Shown piece after piece: positions 1 to 8,182 of a stretch of DNA of 64,000 nt (positions are counted from its first letter, which is position 1; the number at the start of each line of letters is the position of its first letter). Origin of the DNA: a virus. The DNA lies in the IMG/VR virus record IMGVR_UViG_3300022848_000014, positions 1-64,000 of that record; one strand, given 5' to 3'. The position numbers and the translations under genes were made by a program. Under the pieces are notes generated by a model. The model did not search any database, had not been told where the DNA came from, and saw nothing but the letters and a program-made list of their open reading frames with translations.

Positions 1-1106
1 ATGAGATCAGTTGTGTCGTCTTTGTAATCGCTATCAATAAGGTTGTCCTGATCTTTGTTGACCATTTGAGCATAGGAAGGAGTCCCTTCAACAGTAAATA
101 GTTGAGCAACCGTAGCTAGGTCTTCTGCCGCTGCTCCCTCAACACCTTTTTGCGGCTCGGTAAATGGAACCGTTCCATCACTCCTTACGAATGGTGTTAG
201 ATCAATACACGGAGGTATTACATCACCCACAGGGAGGTCAGAATCACCATTTGGATATGACCAAGCTCCGTCGGTTGTCGCAGCCCAAGCGGAGTTGTCT
301 AGTCCTGTTGGTATTGAGTCTCCGTTATTGTACTTGGTTGTACGTAATGATTGCTTCATTATGTAATACGGGTCTATGAAAATAACGTCATAAACATTCC
401 CGTCTGCATCTGTAACCGTTGGTCCGGGGTCAACCAAAGTAAACCCTCTGATATTCAGTCCTTCATTGAGCGATACCCCACCTACCGTTAAAGCATTAGC
501 CCCATTCCACTTAGCATAATTCCTGTCATCAAAAGTTCCTTCTCCTATGGCACAAACTAAAAATCTTGCAAATCCATCAAACTCCGAATAATTTCCATTA
601 GCTAATCTATACCCTGCAGCATAAGCAGAAAACCCTAATAAATCAGTTCCCTCTAATCCTGAAGGCCAATAGGGTCTATCGTCAACTCCTTGCACTCTAG
701 TTGAAGTTAGTTGATCTTCATCTAACGGAAAGAAAAAATCTGTACAATCTGAGAAACTATCAAGTAAACTCATTCCTTCAGGAAGTATACCTCTAGCATC
801 TAATTGAGCACGTACATTATAGAGTAAGCCATATCCTTCCACGACAACTGGTTCCGTGCTTGGGCATCCCTCATCAGCCCCAAAAGGTTTCCAAGCTGTA
901 TTGTCACTTAAGTTGCCACCATCTTGAATGTCCAAATATTGCCATTGGGAAGTGCCATCACCAATATCATTGACGAAGCAGATCATTCCCGCATAACGGT
1001 AGTTGACATCAATTGCATCACGCCCGGCTATACTAGCAACTTTCTGTCGGTCGTCAAGAGGTTTAGGAGCTCTTGGATCAAAATTATCATTGATTGAGTT
1101 AGCCAT
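1..1106 (-). CDS. Receptor-binding/tail-fibre protein with FISUMP-like domains (3' part outside window)
   Basis: An open frame begins at the ATG at 1106 and runs off the left edge without a stop, giving about 368 visible residues. One stretch reads YGLLYNVRAQL, later GFSAYAAGYRLANGNYSEFDG; a second copy starts around nt 420-270 with MKQSLRTTKYNNGDSIP and NSAWAATTDGAWSYPNGD. Both resemble the Fibrobacter succinogenes major paralogous (FISUMP) domain, a C-type-lectin-like fold common in Bacteroidota surface proteins. It is the last visible gene of the virion operon, where fibres are expected, so I infer adsorption to a host glycan or surface protein. The two copies look incomplete or permuted relative to each other. 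Family assignment is from motif memory only. Confidence 0.7.
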   Translation of the reverse strand, partial: MANSINDNFDPRAPKPLDDRQKVASIAGRDAIDVNYRYAGMICFVNDIGDGTSQWQYLDIQDGGNLSDNTAWKPFGADEGCPSTEPVVVEGYGLLYNVRAQLDARGILPEGMSLLDSFSDCTDFFFPLDEDQLTSTRVQGVDDRPYWPSGLEGTDLLGFSAYAAGYRLANGNYSEFDGFARFLVCAIGEGTFDDRNYAKWNGANALTVGGVSLNEGLNIRGFTLVDPGPTVTDADGNVYDVIFIDPYYIMKQSLRTTKYNNGDSIPTGLDNSAWAATTDGAWSYPNGDSDLPVGDVIPPCIDLTPFVRSDGTVPFTEPQKGVEGAAAEDLATVAQLFTVEGTPSYAQMVNKDQDNLIDSDYKDDTTDL

Positions 1107-1107
1107 T

Positions 1108-2106
1108 CTATTGGGATATTATCATTTGAATCACCACTTCAGTCGGGTAATTGGAGACATATAGGTCATAATCAATACCCGAAAAATTTCCGCTTGCAAT
1201 CGATTCAATTACGGGTGCCGCAAACAAGTCGGAAGGAGAACCAATTGAGCCTTGATTAATCAGCGTCACAAGCCATGTCAAAAAAGAAGGCTCAGAACTA
1301 GGTACCGCAAACCATAAATACTCAGACGAAGAACTGCCAAAGGTTATGGCCAAGTCCTCAGCTATTTTTTCAAGGACTTCATTTCCCCCGGGTATGTCAA
1401 TAGTAACTATGTCGTTTGTTACCCCCCAAAACCAAGGGTAAATCCATTCATACACTACTTGGTTGGTTTCTATGTTTCCTGCGAGGATCTGCCCTGTAGG
1501 AAAAGGTGTGCCACGACTATTATCTAACACTGGACCATCGGCATACTGGTAATCCCCTTCATACACAATTAAGCCTGGGGCATTAAGGACAGCACCAGTA
1601 TCAGTGAATGAGTCACTATTGCTTATGACTGCTGCATCTTTACTCAGTTCAAAAAGAGTTATATCCCCTGCGTTTGCTTGATCAAATGAAGCGTTGAGTA
1701 TTAGGTCCGCGGCAGTGGCCACCTTTATGAGTTTCGGGTCAGAACCCTGAAGGAGTGCTGTAGGACTCTCGTATTCTGGATTTACAATAGGAAATAACAA
1801 TTGATCAAAGAGTGAAGAGAAAGACTCACCGTTTAAATCTGCAACACTTGTTCCTTCGGGGATTCCCCCGACATCCAAAAGCATTTCAATCAGTTCATCT
1901 AAGCCCGATTGATAAGTGGTGGTCCCTGGCGCACTTAAGAAACTCACCCAAGCGGTTCCGTTCCAATATAAAATATCGTAAGTGTTATTATTTATTGGCT
2001 TAAACCAAATGACATCGGTTCTTGATGGTGCTGAAGCTGAAACTACCTTGGCTGAAACATAACCAAGAAACTGAGATGTATCATTACAATTGTTTTTTTC
2101 TAACAT
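1108..2106 (-). CDS. Tail fibre/appendage protein, unknown fold
   Basis: A 332-aa protein. A longer frame is open upstream to 2223, but it overlaps the preceding gene completely; the ATG at 2106 (MLEKNNCNDTSQFLGYV) leaves a normal short overlap. The N-terminal part (VIWFKPINNNTYDILYWNGTAWVSF) is the kind of strand-turn segment seen at the start of Bacteroidota phage fibre proteins. The rest is acidic, with many aromatic and glycine residues and no recognisable enzyme motif. It lies between small tail genes and the FISUMP protein, 1 nt from the latter. Inferred role: structural tail appendage. Confidence 0.6.
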   Translation of the reverse strand: MLEKNNCNDTSQFLGYVSAKVVSASAPSRTDVIWFKPINNNTYDILYWNGTAWVSFLSAPGTTTYQSGLDELIEMLLDVGGIPEGTSVADLNGESFSSLFDQLLFPIVNPEYESPTALLQGSDPKLIKVATAADLILNASFDQANAGDITLFELSKDAAVISNSDSFTDTGAVLNAPGLIVYEGDYQYADGPVLDNSRGTPFPTGQILAGNIETNQVVYEWIYPWFWGVTNDIVTIDIPGGNEVLEKIAEDLAITFGSSSSEYLWFAVPSSEPSFLTWLVTLINQGSIGSPSDLFAAPVIESIASGNFSGIDYDLYVSNYPTEVVIQMIISQ

Positions 2107-2278
2107 TCTTTCTTGGCTTAATGCCCAGCATACCGTCTTCACGGATAAAAAGTCGATCTGCCAATCTCCCTTGGGCATACAGAGCACCTGTATCTTCCTG
2201 AAGCACAAATGATGTTTTGGCAAATATGCTTAGGGAGCCATCTCGACTATTTATATGGGCTTTTATTTTAACACTCAT
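2084..2278 (-). CDS. Small tail-region protein
   Basis: A 64-aa protein starting at the ATG at 2278 (MSVKIKAHINSRDGSLSIFAKTS). An earlier ATG at 2320 lies inside the upstream gene. It is basic at the C-terminus (IKPRKNVRKKQL) and overlaps its neighbours on both sides by 11 and 23 nt, so the three genes are probably translationally coupled. No family recognised. Confidence 0.5.
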   Translation of the reverse strand: MSVKIKAHINSRDGSLSIFAKTSFVLQEDTGALYAQGRLADRLFIREDGMLGIKPRKNVRKKQL

Positions 2279-2537
2279 TGAAGTCCTTTTTAATCTTACG
2301 CATGAGCGTTTGATCTCCACGCCCCAAAGTACCTAAACATTCGTCTGAGTCATCCGTACAGTATGGATAAACTTTGCACGTAAAGTTGTTCATGGTGCTT
2401 CCGACCCCAATAAAACGTATGATAAACTTGAATTGATTTTCAGTGTCTACGCTAGTAATCAAGCGCAGTTCAGACCTTAGAAGCTCTACTGTATGTCCCC
2501 TTGATGGGTGATTCTCAAATTTTATCTGCTGGCTCAT
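2268..2537 (-). CDS. Hypothetical virion-operon protein
   Basis: An 89-aa protein (MSQQIKFENHPSRGHTVELL...) whose start overlaps the stop of the 1176-aa tail gene by 4 nt (ATGA type). The C-terminal half contains four cysteines (FTCKVYPYCTDDSDECLG and the final C), which could bind a metal, but the pattern matches no family I know. Its position suggests a minor tail component. Confidence 0.55.
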   Translation of the reverse strand: MSQQIKFENHPSRGHTVELLRSELRLITSVDTENQFKFIIRFIGVGSTMNNFTCKVYPYCTDDSDECLGTLGRGDQTLMRKIKKDFNEC

Positions 2538-5500
2538 GGCGTTTGCATTGATACGGTGTACTTCACTGAGGCACTGGACAATGATATTGTAGATTCCTCA
2601 AAACACGAGAGACGCACAATCATTACTCTTCCCCTCATACTCTCCCCATTTACAAGGGCTAGTGTCGGTTTGGAGAATCCTGGGCTCAATAAGTTACCTT
2701 TTATTTCTCCATTATATTTACTCTCTGATCTCTCAATATTATCTTCAAATATTCGGGAGAGCATGTCTTTTTGCGTTCCTGAGTATTCCGCAGGAATCGA
2801 TAACTCAAAAGCTTGCCACTTACCATTGGATGTCTCGGTTAGCTGATCGAATACCTTATCTACATTAAACTGATCATTGGCAGCAAAGTCTATTCGGGGA
2901 AATTTTCTTGTTCTATCAAATATACCATCTTTACCCATCCAAAATCTAAATGTCTGCCCCTCAACTGAGCCATACACTGCGCTTCCAATAAACCCAATGT
3001 GTTCGTATGAAGCATCCATGTGTACCTTCCACCTCTTGTCATCTTCAGAAAAGATAACCATTTCCCCTTCAATTGAAGCTTCTATTGTTCTGGGGTATAC
3101 GGATGTGATCAGAATATTGTGTCTATCGTCAAATACACTCTGAACAGAGTAGCTGGCTTCTTTGAGTTTTAGCAAGTCATTGGCCTTGTTTGCCCAAAAG
3201 GTTTGATACTTGTAGTCTGATATTGGAAAGATGCCATTCGATGCATTTCGACACCAGGTCCCCATAGACTTGTCAAAGAAATAAGTATGGGTTTTTGACT
3301 TAGAAATAGATGAAGGGTCTTGACACCCCCATTTATCCTTTGACGGAACGATTGATCCAAAGGTTTGCTCACTTAAGCCGATCTGGTTGGTGGTCCCGTC
3401 TTGATTGGTGGCCATGGTGCGCCCAATGTAGACGCTGTTGACTTTATGCTGCTGATAGACCTCTAGGGTATACCCCTTCATAATAAGCCCTGTAATGGCC
3501 CCAAAATCGATTCCTACGTTGGCTACATTAAATGGAGATATAGCCCAGAGGTCATTTATAATCGATTCCTCAAAATACGACCCCCCATGAAGTATGCTTG
3601 ATGTGAATTTTTTGCGCTCAGATTGTGCGTCATATATGACAACACGCCCTTTATCATACTCAGAGAAAAGAAACCAATCACTAAATCTTGAGTCCTCAAT
3701 ATAAGGGAGTACCCCAGGAGGGCTTAACGGGTATACCCTTTGCCGAATGTAAACGTCTCCATTATTGAAAGTTGTTTCTGCTGGAATACTAAGGTCTGCG
3801 GATTGATCGACCCTTGCCCCTGAATGCCTTCTTTGCAGAGTCCCAGGGTCAATTATCTTAAATTCTTGACCAAATTCATGATAGAATTCATTTTGATCAT
3901 TAATAAGCTTAGGCGTGTAAATCTCAACTATTGATTCAGGAGTTATAGAGGCCGCTATGTTTGTTTTGATTACTACATCGTAGCCATCTACGCTAACAAT
4001 CTCTATCTCTTCATAAAAAGTTTCAAATGGATAATCATCTGTAGTAGCATCAGAATAAAGCCTCATAACATCACCCTCAGTAATGGCGTGATTTATAGAG
4101 TTACCAGAAGTAACGTCAGAGCTATCCAGACCATAAGGATTTAATTTCAGCTTTACTAAACTATTCAAAGTATCGTAAGTGTAATCGGTCTCTTCAACCA
4201 TGAAGTACCCAAATGATTGAACGTTTACGCTTGGCGCTAGTGCCCATTGGTAATGGGTTGCAAAAGCAGGTGGTCGATGGAATATTTTAGACTTGATGAT
4301 GTTGGCATAAATTTCCGTAGCATCTGCCGCTGGCTGTTCTGTCGCCGAGGGAATGTAAATCTTAAAACCCTTGGCTCCCTCAATTCTATTAGTTACTCCC
4401 GCATTGTCCCTATTAAAATTGTCGTAGTAGTTTAGGCATAGATAGGCGTATGAGCCTGACTTAAATGACTTGATCGTGTCTGGCGTGGTTGAGTTGATGA
4501 TGTCTTCTTGATTGTATATGAACCTAGAATCTCCGCTTTCACGAGTAGATGCTGTAAACTCAACCATCAACCCAGTAAACTTTATTCCTATTGCAGTACC
4601 CAAGAATAGTAGAGGAAAATGTGTAGTTCCCTCAAACTCGTCTAAGGCTGGATTTAATTCGATAGTAGCTGGGATAACAGCAAATTCAATTAAATAAGTC
4701 TCATTGTAAACTAAGAGTTTTGCTTGAAGCACAGCAAATAATTGATCCATAAAAAACTCAAGCCCATTCACGTAGTCCTGTTCTGTAACCTCATAGAAAG
4801 TCTCAAAGGCAGTGACCTCTGGTGTCCATGACAAGCTATATGTGGGATCGTCAAACTGTACGGCTGGTTGTTGCGTATTCAAAAAGAATAAGTCTGGCTT
4901 AAGTGTCACAGCTACAATCTCCCCAGGTAACGGGACAGTATCAAAATATAAATAGCTGTTTGAAGCAAACTCACTTGATACTGCGTTATAGAAGTTTACT
5001 GGTACGGACGTTACCGTTGGGTTTATCCTCTCATGTGTAAGCTCAATATTTGGTGAGGGCTTGTCATTTCCTGCCTCAAAGTTCCCATAAACTATCTTGT
5101 TGGTATTCAGGTATTCTTGATAATCTGCAGTAATTGGAATGTAATTGAAGTTCCTGAAGGTGCTTGAGTATAATTCCCCAGCTTCTTGGCCTGTGAAATT
5201 AGCAACCCCAATTGTGTTGTCAGACATGTTTTCATCCGATTTTCTGATTGTTCTAAATATTTTCCAAGCGCCAATATTCCCTTCTCTAAACATGAGGACA
5301 ATACTTTCGACAGTATGCATCCCAGTATTGAAGTTTACCTCAATGCCATTTCTAATATTGTCGGTACCAAAAAGTTTACCTGTGGGACCCCATTGTGATT
5401 GCGGGATAACTAAGTTACTTATAGGGCTTGGTGTGCTCCTTCCATTGTCATCATAAACATAAAAATAAGAAAACTGATATGTTTGATTTACAATGTGATT

Positions 5501-6064
5501 AGTCTTAATTTCTGGTAGGGTAATGTATCTGGATTGAGGTCTAAAGTTCGGGGGCAGTGCTCCTGCCAGAATAGTGTCTGAGTCTATTGTTTGGTAGCCA
5601 TTAATTGAGCCACCATCAGAAACCGTGAAGAGCCTCATCTTTTCAAGGTTGAAAGATTTTGGTGGCTGACCCTCTTGCGACCAAGTTAAAATACCATCAA
5701 TAACATTAGCGCAATTAATTCGATTCGTATTGAACCCAAGATAAGACCCCCTCGCGATAACCTCAGCAACATCATTTCTATCGACCTGCTGAATAACGTG
5801 CCCACCATTGGCTTCTCGAATGAATTCAATAAGCTTGTTGCTCTCGTTATCTTGGGTTTTACCAATAGTCTCATACTCTCCAGGTCCCAGGTCTTGAGTC
5901 ATGGCTTTGTCACCTGCAATTGTTCGCACTGAACCTTTTGCCCCCTTATTATTGAAACCTATTTCTACGTTTTCAGCGTAAATGTAGTCCTCCTTAGGGA
6001 TGAGCTCTATGCTATCATCACTATTGAGTCCACCAGTCGGGATGAATATATGTTGGCCTTTCAT
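2534..6064 (-). CDS. Large tail stem/muzzle-type structural protein
   Basis: A 1176-aa protein, the longest gene of the left operon. The start MKGQHIFIPTGGLNSDDSIELIPKEDYIYAENV resembles the N-terminus of the large stabilisation or muzzle proteins of crAss-like and related Bacteroidota podoviruses, which form the distal tail stem; this comparison is from memory. The sequence is beta-rich and aromatic throughout, without membrane segments or catalytic motifs. It follows three proteins of ring/adaptor size, the order expected for a short tail built from portal to ring to stem. The start overlaps the stop of the preceding gene by 1 nt. Confidence 0.6.
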   Translation of the reverse strand: MKGQHIFIPTGGLNSDDSIELIPKEDYIYAENVEIGFNNKGAKGSVRTIAGDKAMTQDLGPGEYETIGKTQDNESNKLIEFIREANGGHVIQQVDRNDVAEVIARGSYLGFNTNRINCANVIDGILTWSQEGQPPKSFNLEKMRLFTVSDGGSINGYQTIDSDTILAGALPPNFRPQSRYITLPEIKTNHIVNQTYQFSYFYVYDDNGRSTPSPISNLVIPQSQWGPTGKLFGTDNIRNGIEVNFNTGMHTVESIVLMFREGNIGAWKIFRTIRKSDENMSDNTIGVANFTGQEAGELYSSTFRNFNYIPITADYQEYLNTNKIVYGNFEAGNDKPSPNIELTHERINPTVTSVPVNFYNAVSSEFASNSYLYFDTVPLPGEIVAVTLKPDLFFLNTQQPAVQFDDPTYSLSWTPEVTAFETFYEVTEQDYVNGLEFFMDQLFAVLQAKLLVYNETYLIEFAVIPATIELNPALDEFEGTTHFPLLFLGTAIGIKFTGLMVEFTASTRESGDSRFIYNQEDIINSTTPDTIKSFKSGSYAYLCLNYYDNFNRDNAGVTNRIEGAKGFKIYIPSATEQPAADATEIYANIIKSKIFHRPPAFATHYQWALAPSVNVQSFGYFMVEETDYTYDTLNSLVKLKLNPYGLDSSDVTSGNSINHAITEGDVMRLYSDATTDDYPFETFYEEIEIVSVDGYDVVIKTNIAASITPESIVEIYTPKLINDQNEFYHEFGQEFKIIDPGTLQRRHSGARVDQSADLSIPAETTFNNGDVYIRQRVYPLSPPGVLPYIEDSRFSDWFLFSEYDKGRVVIYDAQSERKKFTSSILHGGSYFEESIINDLWAISPFNVANVGIDFGAITGLIMKGYTLEVYQQHKVNSVYIGRTMATNQDGTTNQIGLSEQTFGSIVPSKDKWGCQDPSSISKSKTHTYFFDKSMGTWCRNASNGIFPISDYKYQTFWANKANDLLKLKEASYSVQSVFDDRHNILITSVYPRTIEASIEGEMVIFSEDDKRWKVHMDASYEHIGFIGSAVYGSVEGQTFRFWMGKDGIFDRTRKFPRIDFAANDQFNVDKVFDQLTETSNGKWQAFELSIPAEYSGTQKDMLSRIFEDNIERSESKYNGEIKGNLLSPGFSKPTLALVNGESMRGRVMIVRLSCFEESTISLSSASVKYTVSMQTP

Positions 6065-6825
6065 TATCGTTTAGCTCCTTGCTTGTATGATTCATAAAAT
6101 GCATCCAAGACCTCATCAAGTGTTGGGGTGCTTACGTATCGATCTAATAGATTCTCAGCATCTCTGAGTGCTTGCATCTGAAGCCCAATTAAGCTTCCGT
6201 ATTCTTTAACGTTTCTTGCGTAATGTTCTAAGATGAGGTGTTGACGAACACAGTTTACAGCCTCAAGCGGAACCATGCTTGTGCCATCCTTCTTTACCCC
6301 ACTCGATGTATACTCAAGAATAAGTTCATTCTTAGGTAATGACCCATCTATAGATAAGAGTCTTTCTTCTCTATCAATGTTGAAGTATCCAACATTCCAT
6401 CCACCACCGCGGCCCAACATTCCAGTCACTAATGATCCATTTCGGTAGTGATCGGCAAATGCATAACCCCCACTAGGAATACTTACTGCATTCGTGCTGG
6501 TAGGTATTCTTTCCCCACAAGCTTCTTTACGTGGCAGGACAAGGTGCTCATTGAGTCCCAGGGTCCACATCTCCCCGTTTAACTCCATTCCCACCTTCAG
6601 GTAGTCAACGAAGTCATTTGGAAGCGTGAAGAGGTTTGTTGAACTGGCATCGTAATACTTGACAGCTATGTTCGGGAGGTAGAGCATATTCAGTTTCTCA
6701 CTGTAATACTCATTGGCGATGACAGTGAACCTTTCAATCATCTTGTCCCCTTCGCCACCAATCCTGAGTAGTGCACTGGCTACAATGTAGGCCATGGATT
6801 TAGGGGCATCTATATATTCACTCAT
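6064..6825 (-). CDS. Tail ring/adaptor protein (P22 gp4-like position)
   Basis: A 253-aa protein. It has the pattern LPNDFVDYLKVGMELNGEMW in the N-terminal half and a helical C-terminal half (AVNCVRQHLILEHYARNVKEYGSLIGLQMQALRDAENLLDRY), similar in style to tail tubular or head-tail adaptor proteins of podoviruses. It is coupled by a 4-nt overlap to the gene before it. Inferred to be one of the stacked rings between portal and stem. Confidence 0.5.
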   Translation of the reverse strand: MSEYIDAPKSMAYIVASALLRIGGEGDKMIERFTVIANEYYSEKLNMLYLPNIAVKYYDASSTNLFTLPNDFVDYLKVGMELNGEMWTLGLNEHLVLPRKEACGERIPTSTNAVSIPSGGYAFADHYRNGSLVTGMLGRGGGWNVGYFNIDREERLLSIDGSLPKNELILEYTSSGVKKDGTSMVPLEAVNCVRQHLILEHYARNVKEYGSLIGLQMQALRDAENLLDRYVSTPTLDEVLDAFYESYKQGAKR

Positions 6826-7427
6826 CTTTCGTCGTTTATTTTGTCTTCAGGTGGTTGCCCGAAATACAAGGATTTAGTAATCAAGAATAAATCAACCTCG
6901 CCCTTTGGGGGAAGCTTCACGTCATCTTCCCAGTCAATGCTATCCAATGAGGCCACAATTCTTATGTCAAAAGAGCTGCACTCTGAGACTGGCTTCACAA
7001 TGATTCTATTGGCCGAGGTACTGTAAGTGCCATTATGCTGATTGGCCAATGCTTTCTGAAGGATTGACATAATTTGATCAGCCGCAGGATTTCTGTGTAC
7101 AAAGGCATTCTCTGGCTGAAGATGTGGGTAGATACTTCTGATTCCCTCTTGATTGACTGTGGCGATCCCTTTATACTTTGGGGTCAGGGAATAAATTTGA
7201 TCGCTAACCTTTACAAACGGTACCTTTTCCTCAGTGTAGGTAAAGTCACTCAATATAGAACTGTACTCCGAAGTGTTTCGGCTTACGAGTCTATTGATTA
7301 GAGTCTCATACCCAAATGACAAGTACATTGCCATCAAGTCCTCATCGAGTGCGGCAAGCTTATCGTCTGTCATCCTGTTTCCAGAGAACGACTCTTGAAA
7401 GAGGTTAATTAGTTTTTGTTTTGTCAT
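6822..7427 (-). CDS. Probable tail ring/head-tail connector protein
   Basis: A 201-aa protein starting MTKQKLINLFQESFSGNRMTDDKL. No catalytic motif or membrane segment is visible. Size and position (three successive genes of 250, 200 and 250 codons between capsid block and stem protein, all with 4-nt overlaps) match the ring proteins of crAss-like podoviruses. This is a positional inference. Confidence 0.45.
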   Translation of the reverse strand: MTKQKLINLFQESFSGNRMTDDKLAALDEDLMAMYLSFGYETLINRLVSRNTSEYSSILSDFTYTEEKVPFVKVSDQIYSLTPKYKGIATVNQEGIRSIYPHLQPENAFVHRNPAADQIMSILQKALANQHNGTYSTSANRIIVKPVSECSSFDIRIVASLDSIDWEDDVKLPPKGEVDLFLITKSLYFGQPPEDKINDER

Positions 7428-8179
7428 TGACCCGATTGTTTGCGGCTTTGAGAATCTTGATAGGCAAATTGGTCGCGTATCGTAATGGCTATTTCATTAT
7501 AAACCATGTCTAACATTTCTGTATGAATGTTGCCTGGCCACTCAAGCTCCACCGACCTACTGATTGCGCCAGTGTCAAGCTCACCAGTACCATCATGAGT
7601 CGCCCCTGGTGGTAGGTATACTTGCTTGTCCCCACTCATTATGAAATCATAAACAGGTGTTTTAGGGATTCGGTAGTAAGGGAGATCGACCCTTTTTATT
7701 CCCAATGGTAAAATCTCCAATGACATACCCCCCTCTGCTAATCTGGCTCTCGGCTTTCGAAGTGTAGGCTTTCGGATTTCACTTGACTGGATAATGCCCC
7801 ATTCACCCTCAAAGGCCAAAGCAATTGGCTTAGTGAACTTCTCACCCTCCTTCACATAAGTATGTCGAAGGCCACCCAGCCTAATAAAGTCAGTTGGCAA
7901 CGCAGCATATCCATTAACCACTGGGACTCCTTGAGACTGCCCCCCTTTTCTCTGAAGGCAAAACCTGAGTGATTCGGGTATTTGGAAAGACACATCAAGT
8001 GCTTGCCTTGGCACGGCCTGACCTGGGGAAAATTCCTCAGGTAGGCCAGCTTTTTTATTGAAGAGCTTAATATTTGAAACCCTTAGCGCATGATTAAACC
8101 GGTCGGGCTTTGTAGTCCTCCCATTCTGATCCTTATTCAGGCGCTCATTGATTGATGTCAATAACTGATCTAGTGTCAT
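7424..8179 (-). CDS. Probable tail ring/connector protein
   Basis: A 251-aa protein starting MTLDQLLTSINERLNKDQNGRTTKPDRFNHALRV. Mixed alpha/beta composition, no recognised domain. It is the first of three overlapping ring-sized genes and lies 3 nt downstream of the 1017-aa repeat protein. Structural role inferred from position. Confidence 0.45.
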   Translation of the reverse strand: MTLDQLLTSINERLNKDQNGRTTKPDRFNHALRVSNIKLFNKKAGLPEEFSPGQAVPRQALDVSFQIPESLRFCLQRKGGQSQGVPVVNGYAALPTDFIRLGGLRHTYVKEGEKFTKPIALAFEGEWGIIQSSEIRKPTLRKPRARLAEGGMSLEILPLGIKRVDLPYYRIPKTPVYDFIMSGDKQVYLPPGATHDGTGELDTGAISRSVELEWPGNIHTEMLDMVYNEIAITIRDQFAYQDSQSRKQSGQ

Positions 8180-8182
8180 GTC

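Noticed and set aside
1-1106. Diversity-generating retroelement targeting the FISUMP-type protein
   Set aside because: No reverse transcriptase and no template repeat were seen in the window.
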